64,000 nucleotides of DNA from Dysgonomonas sp. ZJ279. GTDB lineage: Bacteria > Bacteroidota > Bacteroidia > Bacteroidales > Dysgonomonadaceae. Both the position numbers and the translations under genes were made by a program. This document shows positions 25,141 to 34,356 of the stretch, in pieces. Numbering within the stretch: position 1 is the stretch's first letter; every line of letters begins with the position of its first letter. Below the pieces are notes generated by a model, which saw nothing but the letters and a program-made list of their open reading frames with translations, searched no databases and was not told the origin of the DNA. The stretch is from positions 62,001 through 126,000 of the forward strand of contig NZ_JAAKEL010000005.1 of the NCBI RefSeq assembly GCF_011039205.1, written 5' to 3'.

Positions 25141-25515
25141 TTATTTATATGCCGGATAGTAGATTCTTACCCATTTGGTTTCGCCATTGCTTAGATAAAA
25201 TGCTAATTCTACATATGTAGTAGATGTATGAGTTCTTGCCCAGTCTCTCATCTCTTCGGCATAAATCGAAATCCTTATATCTTTCGATGTGGTTCCTGAA
25301 ATAGATACATTGCATAAAGGAGGTGCACTGACATTGGCCACTGTTGTAGGGAAGGTAACATTAAATTGGCCGGCCGCAGAACTGTTGTAATCGAACGTGA
25401 AAGATGCATAATAAGGATTGATAACTTGTTGGGTTTCTTTTACCTCTGTGGTATGTGCACTGTTACCTAAAGATACGGCAACGAATAGAGTAAGCAAAAA
25501 AAAGATTTTCTTCAT
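25141..25515 (-). CDS. Small secreted protein
   Basis: 124 residues with a signal peptide (MKKIFFLLTLFVAVSLGNSA). The mature part is all-beta (YYASFTFDYNSSAAGQFNVTF.., NVSISGTTSKDIRISIY) and ends WVRIYYPAYK. No family recognised. A single beta-sandwich secreted protein is the likely shape; it stands alone between a hairpin repeat and the 499-residue neighbour gene. Confidence 0.55.
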   Translation of the reverse strand: MKKIFFLLTLFVAVSLGNSAHTTEVKETQQVINPYYASFTFDYNSSAAGQFNVTFPTTVANVSAPPLCNVSISGTTSKDIRISIYAEEMRDWARTHTSTTYVELAFYLSNGETKWVRIYYPAYK

Positions 25516-25720
25516 GATTATTAAAATTATTGGTTATTGATTGGTGTGATATCTATAAATTTTAACAATGATGTGTGTGTGAAAGTTTCTTGAAGGTAGC
25601 GTCTTTTTATATGTTATAAAACACAACAGTGCCGGATGCCTTTCGCTAAGCGAAACAGCACCTCTCGAAGCTTTTGGAAAATATCAATTAGTCGTAGTTT
25701 TTTTTATCCGCTACAATTAC

Positions 25721-27211
25721 TTATTTTTCTATATCTAAATACTCCCTTCCGTCTTCTGCATTGAGCCACCCTTTTTGCCCCGATGGTAGTGTGAAGCGAA
25801 TAAAATTACCTGTTTTATGTTTGTCAAGTTTCAGGTAGCGGGCATCGGTTGTTTTGGGATAGAACCCGATTAAATTGTCTTTATATAATAAGTGTTCACC
25901 GCCTTCGTGACTGGGATAAGTCTCTATATTGTCGAAAATAACAGGCACTCGTTCTTTTAGGCTGAAGGTCTTATTATCCTTGTTTACTATAATAGTTGAT
26001 AAGCCATATTTGCCATCTTTTTCGACAATGAGTCCTTCGGTAATTAATTCCGAATAATCTTCGAAGTCGGCACCTCCCCAAATTGAATCTTTACCTATAA
26101 AATATAGTTTATCTATCGAGACATTTTTGATGGTGAGTTTAGTTATATCTTGATTTGCAAATCTTATCAGTTGATAATCGCCTTTATCTCTTGTTAGTTG
26201 GTAGCCTGAAAGTGAAAGTCCGGGAGGTATTAAATCACGCTCCCAAGGTATTATAGTTGCATCTTTTTTCAGATTTTGTCCCACAATCCATATATGTTCA
26301 TTATTTGCTATTCCTTCTACAATATTGGGCGAAAAAGTGTGAATATTTAAATAGGCTGCTTGCAGATTGTTTACAACAATTGTATCAAAAAATGTAGTGA
26401 ATACTGTGGCTCTTCCGTTTTTCTCCGTAATTATATGCTGTGTGCCGATTTGTATACTATCGTAGGTTTGCGGTAAGACGCGGGCATTAAATTTATTTAG
26501 GAGGGTATATCCTTCATCTGTTCGTTTTATTTTATAATTCAGTTTTTCTCTGATATTTATATTAGCCAGAAGCGTTTCTTTATCTTTATCCGTGAGTTTT
26601 TCGGGTTTTAAATTGCTTGTTTTTCGGGAGTAATAGTCTGCTCCTGTTAGGGCGACAAGTTCATTGCCCTGAGGCACTATATAATTGGGATCCTCGTCCA
26701 AAAGTTCTATAATATATTTATCACCTACCTTCATGTAATAGTAAGCCGAATGGCTTACATCAGATAATTTCCAAATGCGCTTAGGTCTGTCAGACTCGTT
26801 TCTTAGGTCTTCCTCGAATTGGTATTTGCAAATGGCAAAATAATCTTTATTGAATTTCATCAATTCGATTCGTGTATCTTTGTCTTTGTAAACAATATAC
26901 TTCTTAGTATCAAACAATTTTTCGAACTCTTTCGGTTCGATTTTTTTTATGTTTCTAGTGTATATGGGAAAAGTCGTTTCGGGATTTTCTTCCCATTCGT
27001 ATCCTTCGGCTTTCTCGTCATTCAATTTGAATGTTATTTCGAGCAGATCGTATGTATCGTCACTCTTATAATAGAATTTGCCATTATCTAGGTCAAATAA
27101 ATCGACAGGACCGGCATCTACTACTATTTGAGCCATAGCAGGACGCACAGATATAATAAGAAAGAAGAGAAGAATTGCGTTAAGGTTAATCTTCATTGTT
27201 TTGTTTTTCAT
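25721..27211 (-). CDS. Secreted WG-repeat-like beta protein
   Basis: I start at the ATG at 27211, since the longest frame needs a TTG; this leaves a signal peptide (ending in RPAMAQ) and 496 residues. Several segments follow the WG/KWG pattern of P-x-x-Y-D-x-I..dGkyGL: ARVLPQTYDSIQIG, GLIVEKDGKYGLSTI and RVPVIFDNIETYPS. The rest is repetitive beta-structure (IWIVGQNLKKD.., LYFIGKDSIWGGADF). It is probably a periplasmic or surface beta-propeller-like protein. Function unknown. Confidence 0.6.
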   Translation of the reverse strand: MKNKTMKINLNAILLFFLIISVRPAMAQIVVDAGPVDLFDLDNGKFYYKSDDTYDLLEITFKLNDEKAEGYEWEENPETTFPIYTRNIKKIEPKEFEKLFDTKKYIVYKDKDTRIELMKFNKDYFAICKYQFEEDLRNESDRPKRIWKLSDVSHSAYYYMKVGDKYIIELLDEDPNYIVPQGNELVALTGADYYSRKTSNLKPEKLTDKDKETLLANINIREKLNYKIKRTDEGYTLLNKFNARVLPQTYDSIQIGTQHIITEKNGRATVFTTFFDTIVVNNLQAAYLNIHTFSPNIVEGIANNEHIWIVGQNLKKDATIIPWERDLIPPGLSLSGYQLTRDKGDYQLIRFANQDITKLTIKNVSIDKLYFIGKDSIWGGADFEDYSELITEGLIVEKDGKYGLSTIIVNKDNKTFSLKERVPVIFDNIETYPSHEGGEHLLYKDNLIGFYPKTTDARYLKLDKHKTGNFIRFTLPSGQKGWLNAEDGREYLDIEK

Positions 27212-27312
27212 TTGAGACAATAAATATACTTATTTATGCTTGTTTGTAGGATAATTATGGAGAGTAAAGATTTAATCAGATTTTCAATTACAGAGTAACA
27301 TGGACTATAAAC

Positions 27313-27535
27313 TAGCCTCCCCAACCCCTCCCAAGGAGGGGCTCTGTATGCCCTCTCTGCATTCCTCCCCTTGGGGGAGGTTAGGAGGGGCTATCGTTTC
27401 GGGATGACAGAGGGAATGGCAGGTAGCTGTAACTCATAACTTATTATTCATAACTCATAATTATTCTAAACACCTTCTTTGCATTCCTCCCTTTGGGGGA
27501 GGTTAGGTAGGGCTTTCGTTTCGAGATGACAAAGT
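27313..27535. repeat. GC-rich repeat pair plus TCGGGATGACAG ends
   Basis: CCCCTCCCAAGGAGGGGCTC (27320s-27340s) and CCTCCCCTTGGGGGAGG face each other, then TTTCGGGATGACAGAGGG, an AT-rich linker with AACTCATAACTTATTATTC, and a second unit ending TTTCGAGATGACAAAG. This fills the 400-bp gap 27221-27622; I see no gene in it. Confidence 0.8.
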
Positions 27536-27622
27536 ATTATATCAGATATTATAAAATAATATAAATCTAAAATAGTCTCCTTTACTTTTCATAACTTAGT
27601 ACTTTACACAAAAATAGAGATA

Positions 27623-28633
27623 ATGAAAACAAACACAATAAAGCTTAGCGTACTCGATCAGTCACCCATCCGAAAAGGAGGTACTGCCACAGAAGCATTA
27701 CAGGAAACAACCCAATTGGCACAATTGACAGATAAACTGGGTTACACCCGTTTCTGGGTATCTGAGCATCACAATACACGTGCCCTTGCAGGCTCTGCGC
27801 CCGAAATACTGATAGCGCATCTTGCCAACCATACAACTAATATCCGTGTAGGATCAGGTGGTGTCATGCTGCCCAACCATAGCGCGCTGAAGATGGCTGA
27901 AAATTTCAAACTGCTCGAAGCTCTGTTTCCCAACAGAATAGATATGGGCATTGGTCGTGCTCCGGGAACAGACCGATTGACAGCTTCGTTACTCAACCCA
28001 AGCAACCAATTCAATCCGCAGGATTTTATAAATCAGCTTTACGATCTCGAAAACTTCTTTCACGATGCCGATGGAGCGGGTACGGTTTATCAGAAAGTAA
28101 AAGCCGAACCGCACATATCTACCGTGCCGTCTCAATGGTTGCTGACCTCTAGCGGCGAAAGTGCTATGTTTGCAGCTCATTTCGGTATGGCAGTATCGTT
28201 TGCTCATTTCATCAATCCGGTAGGAGGGCGCGATGCAGTTGAAGAATACAGGGCTGAGTTCGAACCATCTGCCGATCTGAAACATCCGAAGGCGAATGTG
28301 GCAGTATTTGCTTTTTGCAACGAAGACGAAGAAAAGGCATACCGTCAGCAAGCACTTATGGACTATCGTTTCGTGCAACTGGAAACGGGAGGTAGTTTAG
28401 CACCCATAACCTATGACGAGATAAAAAATATATCATATTCCAATTACGAAAAGCAGCGTATAGAAGTAAATCGTCGCCGTACCATTAGTGGAACGCCCGA
28501 ACAAGTGAAGCCTAAAATAGAAGCATTAGCTGCTCACTACGGTGTAGATGAGATGATGCTTGTTACCTATACCGAAACGATAGAGGATAAGATGCACTCT
28601 TACGAATTGTTTGCCGAAATGTTTGGTTTATAA
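27623..28633 (+). CDS. LLM-class flavin-dependent oxidoreductase (MsnO8-type)
   Basis: 336 residues, a luciferase-like TIM-barrel monooxygenase. Marks: the opening IKLSVLDQSPIRKGGTATEAL, FWVSEHHNTRALAGSAPE (the E-H-H-N flavin-site phrase), GSGGVMLPNHS and FPNRIDMGIGRAPGTDR. This combination is typical of the LuxA-like proteins of the MsnO8 family. It uses FMNH2 supplied by a partner reductase; substrate unknown. It stands near a TonB-domain gene with 19 bases between, possibly co-transcribed. Confidence 0.88.
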   Translation: MKTNTIKLSVLDQSPIRKGGTATEALQETTQLAQLTDKLGYTRFWVSEHHNTRALAGSAPEILIAHLANHTTNIRVGSGGVMLPNHSALKMAENFKLLEALFPNRIDMGIGRAPGTDRLTASLLNPSNQFNPQDFINQLYDLENFFHDADGAGTVYQKVKAEPHISTVPSQWLLTSSGESAMFAAHFGMAVSFAHFINPVGGRDAVEEYRAEFEPSADLKHPKANVAVFAFCNEDEEKAYRQQALMDYRFVQLETGGSLAPITYDEIKNISYSNYEKQRIEVNRRRTISGTPEQVKPKIEALAAHYGVDEMMLVTYTETIEDKMHSYELFAEMFGL

Positions 28634-28652
28634 TGTTGTTAACTAATCTATT

Positions 28653-29081
28653 ATGAAGAATGTCAATCGTGTAATTATTTTATTGATAACAGCCTTCATA
28701 GGCTTTTCCTCTACTGTTTATAGCCAGAAAAAAGTAGAGGGCGAGAATACGTTAAATAAAGACCGTGTTTACGTTGTAGTAGAGCAGATGCCTGTTTTTC
28801 CCGGAGGAGATATGGAGATGCATAAGTTTATAAGTGAGAATTTAAAATACCCTGTTGTTTCCATAGAAGAAGCAATAATCAGTTCGGCTTCGGTACGTTT
28901 TGTTGTAAGTAAGACAGGCGAAGTGAAGGATGTAAAAGGTCTCCGTCATGCCGATTCTGCATTGGCAAAAGAATTGGCTAGAGTAATAAAGCTAATGCCA
29001 CGTTGGATACCCGGAAAACAAAAAGGAGAGAATGTCGATGTCTATTTTACGCTTCCTATACATATCAATCTGAAAAAATAG
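28653..29081 (+). CDS. Secreted TonB C-terminal domain protein
   Basis: 142 residues. A signal peptide (MKNVNRVIILLITAFIGFSS) is followed by about 20 residues of linker and then a TonB C-terminal domain: VVVEQMPVFPGGDMEMHKFI, LKYPVVSIEEAI, SVRFVVSKTGEVKDVKGL, LMPRWIPGKQKGENVDV. It lacks the N-terminal membrane anchor and Pro-rich region of a true TonB, so it is not an energy transducer itself but a free domain that may bind a TonB box. Confidence 0.75.
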   Translation: MKNVNRVIILLITAFIGFSSTVYSQKKVEGENTLNKDRVYVVVEQMPVFPGGDMEMHKFISENLKYPVVSIEEAIISSASVRFVVSKTGEVKDVKGLRHADSALAKELARVIKLMPRWIPGKQKGENVDVYFTLPIHINLKK

Positions 29082-29107
29082 AAAGAGATTAGGTTTTCTT
29101 TTTAGGT

Positions 29108-29770
29108 TTATTGTTCAACGAATATCTCCTCAAACAAAGCCTTCATTCTCATCTTTACTTCTTCCATATCTACTTTATATCCCAGTTCTTTTTCCATCGA
29201 AGTAACCCCTTTATCTACAAATCCGCATGGATTGATAAGATTAAAGTAGCTCAGGTCGGTATTTACATTGAGCGCAAGTCCGTGCATGGTAACGTATCGG
29301 CTACTGCGCACACCGATTGCCGCAATTTTTCGCGTGCGTTGAGGTTCGCTTACATCAAGCCATACACCGGCTGCACCGGGAAGTCGTTCGGCTTGGATAT
29401 TATACGAATCAAGAAGCTTGATTATAATTCCCTCTATGTTGCATATATATTGCCTTAGTCCGATTTTGTAAGATTCGAGATCAAAGATCGGATAAGCTAC
29501 CAATTGTCCCGGACCATGATAGGTGATATCACCTCCGCGATCTATTTGGAAAAGTGCTACACCTTTTTCTTTTAGAAAACGTTCGTTGAAAAGTAAATTC
29601 TCTTCCTTGCCATGTTTCCCAATTGTGATGGTATGAGGGTGTTCGCAGAATAGGAGTGTGTTGATGGTAGATAAATTGTTGTTTTTCAATTCTATATCCT
29701 TTGCGAATAATATTTGTTGATATTCCCATGCACTGCCGTATTCGATGTCTTTCAGATCCTCGTAAATCAT
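29108..29770 (-). CDS. lipB: Octanoyltransferase LipB
   Basis: 220 residues, family length. It transfers octanoyl from octanoyl-ACP to the lipoyl domains of 2-oxoacid dehydrogenases. Visible are FCEHPHTITIGKHG, the GGDITYHGPGQLVAYPI motif, the catalytic lysine region RKIAAIGVRSS and the catalytic cysteine in LINPCGFVDKGVTS. It lies just downstream of ruvC on the same strand with a gap of only 12 bases, so the two are probably co-transcribed. Confidence 0.93.
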   Translation of the reverse strand: MIYEDLKDIEYGSAWEYQQILFAKDIELKNNNLSTINTLLFCEHPHTITIGKHGKEENLLFNERFLKEKGVALFQIDRGGDITYHGPGQLVAYPIFDLESYKIGLRQYICNIEGIIIKLLDSYNIQAERLPGAAGVWLDVSEPQRTRKIAAIGVRSSRYVTMHGLALNVNTDLSYFNLINPCGFVDKGVTSMEKELGYKVDMEEVKMRMKALFEEIFVEQ

Positions 29771-29782
29771 ATTGAATTATCT

Positions 29783-30346
29783 TTATAGTTTAACTTTTCC
29801 CGGATTTTTATTGATGAAGTCTTTCCAACTGGTAAACTTCTTATCGAGAGCCGGGTTGTTTGTTTGGAAGAAATGGCAAACCGCAGCAGCTAATCCATCA
29901 GTCGCGTCCATCTCTTTGAGCATGTTCTCATCGGGTATTTTCAGAAAGTTTTGTAGCATATAGGCAACCTGCTCTTTAGCAGCCTTTCCATTTCCGGTAA
30001 TCGACATCTTAATTTTCAATGGAGCATATTCAAAAATAGGAATATCGCGCGACAGTGCAGCAGCCATAGCTACCCCTTGTGCACGACCTAGCTTGAGCAT
30101 ACTTTGTACATTCTTTCCGAAAAAGGGAGCTTCGATAGCCAGTTCGTCGGGTAGAAATTCATCGATTAGTGTAATTATACGCTCAAAGATGCGGCGAAGC
30201 TTCAAATAATGGTCGTCGTTCTTGTTCAGTTTCAAGATACCCATTGCCAGCATTTCGGGCTTGTTGTTCACCACACGTAAGACACCGTACCCCATCACCT
30301 GTGTGCCGGGGTCGATACCTAATATTATGCGTTCCTTTTGTATCAT
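29783..30346 (-). CDS. ruvC: Holliday junction resolvase RuvC
   Basis: 187 residues. The four acidic residues of the RNase H-like active site are in ILGIDPGT (Asp12), [11 protein letters not shown] (Glu), and [12 protein letters not shown] (two Asp). RuvC resolves crossovers during recombination with the RuvAB motor. Downstream lipB and upstream DUF4286-type gene are 12 and 4 bases away, so the three form one operon. The N-terminus is preceded by a normal AT-rich start. Confidence 0.95.
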   Translation of the reverse strand: MIQKERIILGIDPGTQVMGYGVLRVVNNKPEMLAMGILKLNKNDDHYLKLRRIFERIITLIDEFLPDELAIEAPFFGKNVQSMLKLGRAQGVAMAAALSRDIPIFEYAPLKIKMSITGNGKAAKEQVAYMLQNFLKIPDENMLKEMDATDGLAAAVCHFFQTNNPALDKKFTSWKDFINKNPGKVKL

Positions 30347-30350
30347 TCTT

Positions 30351-30659
30351 TCATAATTCTATTTCTTCGAGCAAGGTCATAAAGCCTAATGCCTTATTGC
30401 CAAACTTTGCAGTCAGCTCTTTCTGTAATTCTTGTCCGTCGGCAGAGAGCCAATGGTTGAGGGTTTCTACATTCTTTATTTTGAATTGTAACGAAAAACT
30501 TGTGCCACCCTCTTCGTGTTGGTGATGTATACGCGAAAAACATGGTGCATGTAAGAATCCGCTAGTTTGGGCACGGGGTACGTATATTTCTTTCATGAAG
30601 CGAAGATAAGCGTCTTTTATATCGTCGTCCACATGAAATGTTGTATTGAAAATAATCAT
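30351..30659 (-). CDS. DUF4286-type small protein
   Basis: I choose the ATG at 30659, giving 102 residues ([21 protein letters not shown]). The longer frame upstream runs through non-coding DNA. The composition and pattern (an N-terminal beta-strand, then [10 protein letters not shown].. and [18 protein letters not shown]) fit the DUF4286 family that I remember next to ruvC in Bacteroidales. It is probably a small dimeric alpha-beta (dimeric barrel-like) protein. Function unknown. Confidence 0.7.
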   Translation of the reverse strand: MIIFNTTFHVDDDIKDAYLRFMKEIYVPRAQTSGFLHAPCFSRIHHQHEEGGTSFSLQFKIKNVETLNHWLSADGQELQKELTAKFGNKALGFMTLLEEIEL

Positions 30660-30835
30660 GAGTAAGTCTTTATTGTATTTGTAGCAAAAGTACGAAAAGT
30701 TTAGCAGAGCTTTTGTGTAGGTTGAGTTATTTAAATGAAAAATAGATACGACCAGTTGACAGAAATAATTTTTAAAACATAGAGTGCCAAAAGGTGTAAT
30801 GATACCCGTCTTGGTCATTACTCTTTTCCATCCTT

Positions 30836-31137
30836 TCATTCCGAAACGAAAGTCCCACCTAACCCTCCCCCTAAAGGGAGGAATGCAAAAGGGTGTTTGG
30901 AATAATTATGAGTTATGAATGATAAGTTATGAGTTACAGCTACCTGCCATTCCCTCTGTCATCCCGATACGCAGTGAGGGATCTACTCTGAAATAAGCTA
31001 CTAGCTATTGTCTTAACATCAAGAGACAATAGATCCCTCACTGCGTATCGGGATGACAGCGGCGAGTATTTAGTAGGGGGCTGCCTTGGCCAGGGGTTGG
31101 GGAGGCTAGACAGATTCTTCACTACGTTTCGGAATGA
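30836..31137. repeat. Large composite repeat with 29-bp hairpin
   Basis: The gap 30660-31307 (648 bp) holds no gene. At 30836-30950 a GC-rich/AT-rich unit is in the reverse orientation of the 27481-27535 type. Hairpin arms 30956-30984 and 31031-31059 are exact complements and identical to the 15141-15253 arms. GGTTGGGGAGGCTAG and a final TTTCGGAATGACA end at about 31137. Confidence 0.85.
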
Positions 31138-31307
31138 CAAAAGATCAATAGAGAATATCTGGCGGGCTGGGTCGAGACAATTTTTATGTATTAATTATTA
31201 TAGAGTGAAACTACTGAACAACATGAGTGTTTCGTTGTTTTTATTTTATCACATTATTACTTTGATCCACAGGTTTGTATAATGTGTAAACGATATAATA
31301 TTTCTAT

Positions 31308-31898
31308 ATGAACAAAAATAGGTTAGAAGCCTTTAGTGATGGTGTGATGGCAATTATCATAACCATTATGGTCTTGGAATTAAAAGTTCCGCATGGTACA
31401 GAATTAAAAGATATACAGCCCCTTGTCCCCACATTCTTTGCTTATGTTTTGAGCTTTATTTATGTGGGTATTTATTGGAATAACCATCATCATTTGTTTC
31501 AATCGGTAAGCCATGTAAATGGCGCTATTCTCTGGGCAAATCTCTTTCTACTGTTTTGCCTTTCTCTGTTACCTTTTGCTACGGGTTGGATGGGCGAAAA
31601 TCATTTAGACGAATTACCTGTATTCCTATATGGTTTGGTCTTATTTATGGCATGTATCGCGTGGTGGATACTGGTCGAAATCATCATTAGAGAAAAAAGC
31701 AATAGCAAAACTGCCGAAAAACTGAAATGCGATCCGAAGATAAGAGAGTCGGCAGCTATATATTTAGTAGCTACCATAGTGGCTTTGTTCTTTCCTATTG
31801 TCAGTTGTGTGATTTATGCTCTGGTTGCTTTGCTCTGGTTTATTCCCGATAAGAGGATGGAGAAAGCGGTGAAGGAAGTGAGCGGTGAGGAAGAATAA
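31308..31898 (+). CDS. TMEM175/DUF1211-family channel-like membrane protein
   Basis: 196 residues. The opening RLEAFSDGVMAIIITIMVLEL carries the F-S-D-G-V-x-A-I hallmark of TMEM175, whose first helix lines the ion pore in potassium channels of this family. Further helices at about 45-60, 75-95, 105-125 and 150-178 make a six-helix protein. In bacteria it is a putative K+-permeable channel. It stands alone and ends at a hairpin terminator. Confidence 0.82.
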   Translation: MNKNRLEAFSDGVMAIIITIMVLELKVPHGTELKDIQPLVPTFFAYVLSFIYVGIYWNNHHHLFQSVSHVNGAILWANLFLLFCLSLLPFATGWMGENHLDELPVFLYGLVLFMACIAWWILVEIIIREKSNSKTAEKLKCDPKIRESAAIYLVATIVALFFPIVSCVIYALVALLWFIPDKRMEKAVKEVSGEEE

Positions 31899-31918
31899 GA
31901 TAGATATAACAATATGAA

Positions 31919-31951
31919 AAAAGTGGGCATACATTTAAGTATGCTCACTTT
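31919..31951. terminator. Bidirectional terminator
   Basis: AAAGTGGGCATAC and GTATGCTCACTTT pair across a 6-base loop (31933-31938) with one G-T pair. It serves the plus-strand TMEM175 gene and the minus-strand MACPF gene. Confidence 0.85.
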
Positions 31952-31983
31952 GTCATTTTGCGATCAGCATTTTTATTGTCTTG

Positions 31984-33039
31984 TTATTTGATTTGACGAT
32001 CTTCTATATATTTTTCAACAGCAGTTTTTATTTCTGCTTGTTTCTTAGAGTCGGCTACAAGTTCATAGATTGGTATCATTCTGTCTAGTCGCATATCAAC
32101 AAGTGAAGCATTTTCGCTTGTTAAAGATTTAAACCATTCGTAGTAATTGAGCTTCGTAAATTCTTTTTGTAGGTTATATGTTCCGCAAGCTATACTGTTA
32201 TCTCCTCCTTGGCTCACAACATGTGCTATCGGTAGCTTATTCTGGTTGACAAGTTCCTTAATGCCGCTGTCACTATCGCTATGAGAAAGACCTATGCCCA
32301 ATTGGCTTGCAGCGTAAAAAGACCCTGCTCTAACTATTCTTTCTTTATCACCCGAATTATCATTGATTTTCGATCTGTATATCATGTCAAAACGTCCACC
32401 CACAGAATATTCATTTATGACATGTGTACCATATTTTTCGACAATCTTATTTGCGGAGAGTGATGATATATCCTTAGCAAATGACTCTGTTATATATGAA
32501 ATCAATAGCAGAGGATTGTGATATAGATAAAAACTTTCCGTAATGACGTATGTGTGAGTACTCGCATAAGAATATGTAGAGAGGGTTTCATCATCTCTTA
32601 AATCAAAATTTTTATTATCCAGAATGGTTCCACTAAAAGCTGCAACATTACCGTTTATTTCATTCCAGTAGCTATTGCTCGAAATACTAGTCAAGTGTTT
32701 TATATATTCCGACGACGTAGTCCCTATTGCAGAATGGCTGTAGCTGGCTGGGCTTGTAGCATGGCCATATCCGTCCGGATTTTCATTTATGTACTTATCA
32801 AAATCAATAACAGCTTCTCTTGTCGATTCCTCACTGATATATGTACCTGTTATATCATAACCTTTTCCAAGTAATATTTCATTTGTAGCAACTTTTCTTT
32901 CTAGGGGTGTATAAGCCGCCATAGGGTTTATTTCCTCTATTTCTTCCAGCTCAGTTTGCGGATTTGGATCATCGTCGTCCGAACAACTGAATAAGCCGAA
33001 GCTGAGTAGTAGTGAAAGTAATAGTAGTGTTTTTTTCAT
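31984..33039 (-). CDS. MACPF-domain lipoprotein, BSAP-like candidate
   Basis: 351 residues with a lipoprotein signal (MKKTLLLLSLLLSFGLFSC, then SDDDD). The MACPF signature is seen as VEKYGTHVINEYSVGGRFDM (about 203-223), the Y-G-T-H..GG core of the perforin/MAC family. The preceding segment with the DDETLSTYSYASTHTYV strands and the following RIVRAGSFYAASQLGIGLS fit the pore domain. In Bacteroides, secreted MACPF lipoproteins (BSAP) kill close relatives; this is the same layout. Neighbour 33221 begins with an almost identical signal peptide. Activity here is inference. Confidence 0.75.
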   Translation of the reverse strand: MKKTLLLLSLLLSFGLFSCSDDDDPNPQTELEEIEEINPMAAYTPLERKVATNEILLGKGYDITGTYISEESTREAVIDFDKYINENPDGYGHATSPASYSHSAIGTTSSEYIKHLTSISSNSYWNEINGNVAAFSGTILDNKNFDLRDDETLSTYSYASTHTYVITESFYLYHNPLLLISYITESFAKDISSLSANKIVEKYGTHVINEYSVGGRFDMIYRSKINDNSGDKERIVRAGSFYAASQLGIGLSHSDSDSGIKELVNQNKLPIAHVVSQGGDNSIACGTYNLQKEFTKLNYYEWFKSLTSENASLVDMRLDRMIPIYELVADSKKQAEIKTAVEKYIEDRQIK

Positions 33040-33220
33040 AATCCGTAAGTATATTTTTAATTAGTATATTGTATCATATTCTATGACGATAGATTTTGAA
33101 GAAAGTTTAAATTGCGTTTCAAAAAATAAGCTCATATAGTTTAGAAACAATCACGATTCATGACTTTGATTTCTTTCTCAGCCATGTGTTTTTAGCACAA
33201 TCTATGCTTATATTCTATCT

Positions 33221-34180
33221 CTATAGTCGTGGCTCTGCTATAACGTTGTACCAACTCTGAGACGCTGATGCAAACATGCATATATAAGACGAAGGTGTTT
33301 CCCAAATTTCAACAGGACAGGCATCGGAAAATCTAGGATATACTTTGTCGATTGGGTTTTTAAATCTTTTGTTATATTCGTCGAACAATATTGTTTTCTC
33401 TATATCATTTCCTTCATATATTAAGATGCTCTTGCCATAGATAAGGGTTATATATTCATGAAAAAATGACCGTGTCATCAAATGGGCTTCTTTACGCCTT
33501 TCTTCGTCATAGCTCTCTATGGCTCCAAAAAAATCATAATTTTCTATATCAGGTAAAACGGAACTGCTTTTCATCGTTTTTTGTACTTTTTCTGATTTGT
33601 GGATAGTTGTGCTATATGGCATGAAATCTAATATAGCATATTGATACTGTTCGCCTTCAGAAAAATGATGAAGAGCGAGTTGTATTCCTTCCCATCTTAA
33701 AGAACCGTCGTTTGTTTTTACCGGTCTGTCTGTCATGTAGTGATTAGTAGTGTTTTGGTGAGGTCCACTCCATTTTATTGTGAAAAAATCTACTGTTGGT
33801 TTTGTAACCTCATATTCCACTGAGGTTTCACTTATTATTGCTCCGTCTTTATATCCCAATGCACTGACTTTATTTTTTCCTAGTCTGTAATCTGTAATGT
33901 TAACATCTCTTTCGTCGCTGGTGTCAGGTATAGTAATAATGCCATTCCACCATATACCATTCGTTTTCCATACAACACTATCATAATTATTTATCAGCAA
34001 ATCCATATCGAGATCAATACTGACAGTCAATTTATCAAATGGAGCAATTGTGGTTTTGTCTGCTTTCAATTTTAACTGTATATCCTTTTTCGGATTATCA
34101 TCATTATTATCATCGTCGTCCGAACAACTGAATAAGCCGAAGCTGAGTAGTAGTGAAAGTAGTAATAGTGTTTTCTTCAT
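33221..34180 (-). CDS. Lipoprotein next to the MACPF gene
   Basis: 319 residues. The first 26 residues (MKKTLLLLSLLLSFGLFSC, then SDDDD) are the same as in the MACPF gene, and the DNA is near-identical for about 70 bases at the two 5' ends (near 32970-33041 and 34108-34182). After that the proteins differ. Residues about 30-140 look like Ig-like beta structure (LKADKTTIAPFDKLTVSIDL); the rest is not recognised. It could be a second toxin, a receptor variant or a protection protein; the lipid anchor puts it on the cell envelope. Confidence 0.5.
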   Translation of the reverse strand: MKKTLLLLSLLLSFGLFSCSDDDDNNDDNPKKDIQLKLKADKTTIAPFDKLTVSIDLDMDLLINNYDSVVWKTNGIWWNGIITIPDTSDERDVNITDYRLGKNKVSALGYKDGAIISETSVEYEVTKPTVDFFTIKWSGPHQNTTNHYMTDRPVKTNDGSLRWEGIQLALHHFSEGEQYQYAILDFMPYSTTIHKSEKVQKTMKSSSVLPDIENYDFFGAIESYDEERRKEAHLMTRSFFHEYITLIYGKSILIYEGNDIEKTILFDEYNKRFKNPIDKVYPRFSDACPVEIWETPSSYICMFASASQSWYNVIAEPRL

Positions 34181-34299
34181 AATGTGTTTATCTGTATTAA
34201 TAGTCTTGATTCAATGGTTGGTCTTCAATGTACTCTAAAAGTTCAACCTTAAACAAATATAATATAAAATGTAATTGTATAGTGTCTTTTCTACAAAAT

Positions 34300-34336
34300 A
34301 AAATAGCCTGCACTCATCGAATGCAGGCTATTTTTA
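34300..34336 (-). terminator. Terminator of pgk
   Basis: AAATAGCCTGCA (34301-34312) and TGCAGGCTATTT (34322-34333) are perfect complements, with A residues on the left that become the T run for the minus-strand pgk transcript. It lies 20 bases past the pgk stop. Confidence 0.88.
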
Positions 34337-34356
34337 TAATTAAAGATCAGATATAA

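Noticed and set aside
10919-31137. Possible CRISPR array from regularly recurring repeats
   Set aside because: The repeats are palindromic, of different length and spacing, intergenic and dispersed, with no cas genes nearby.
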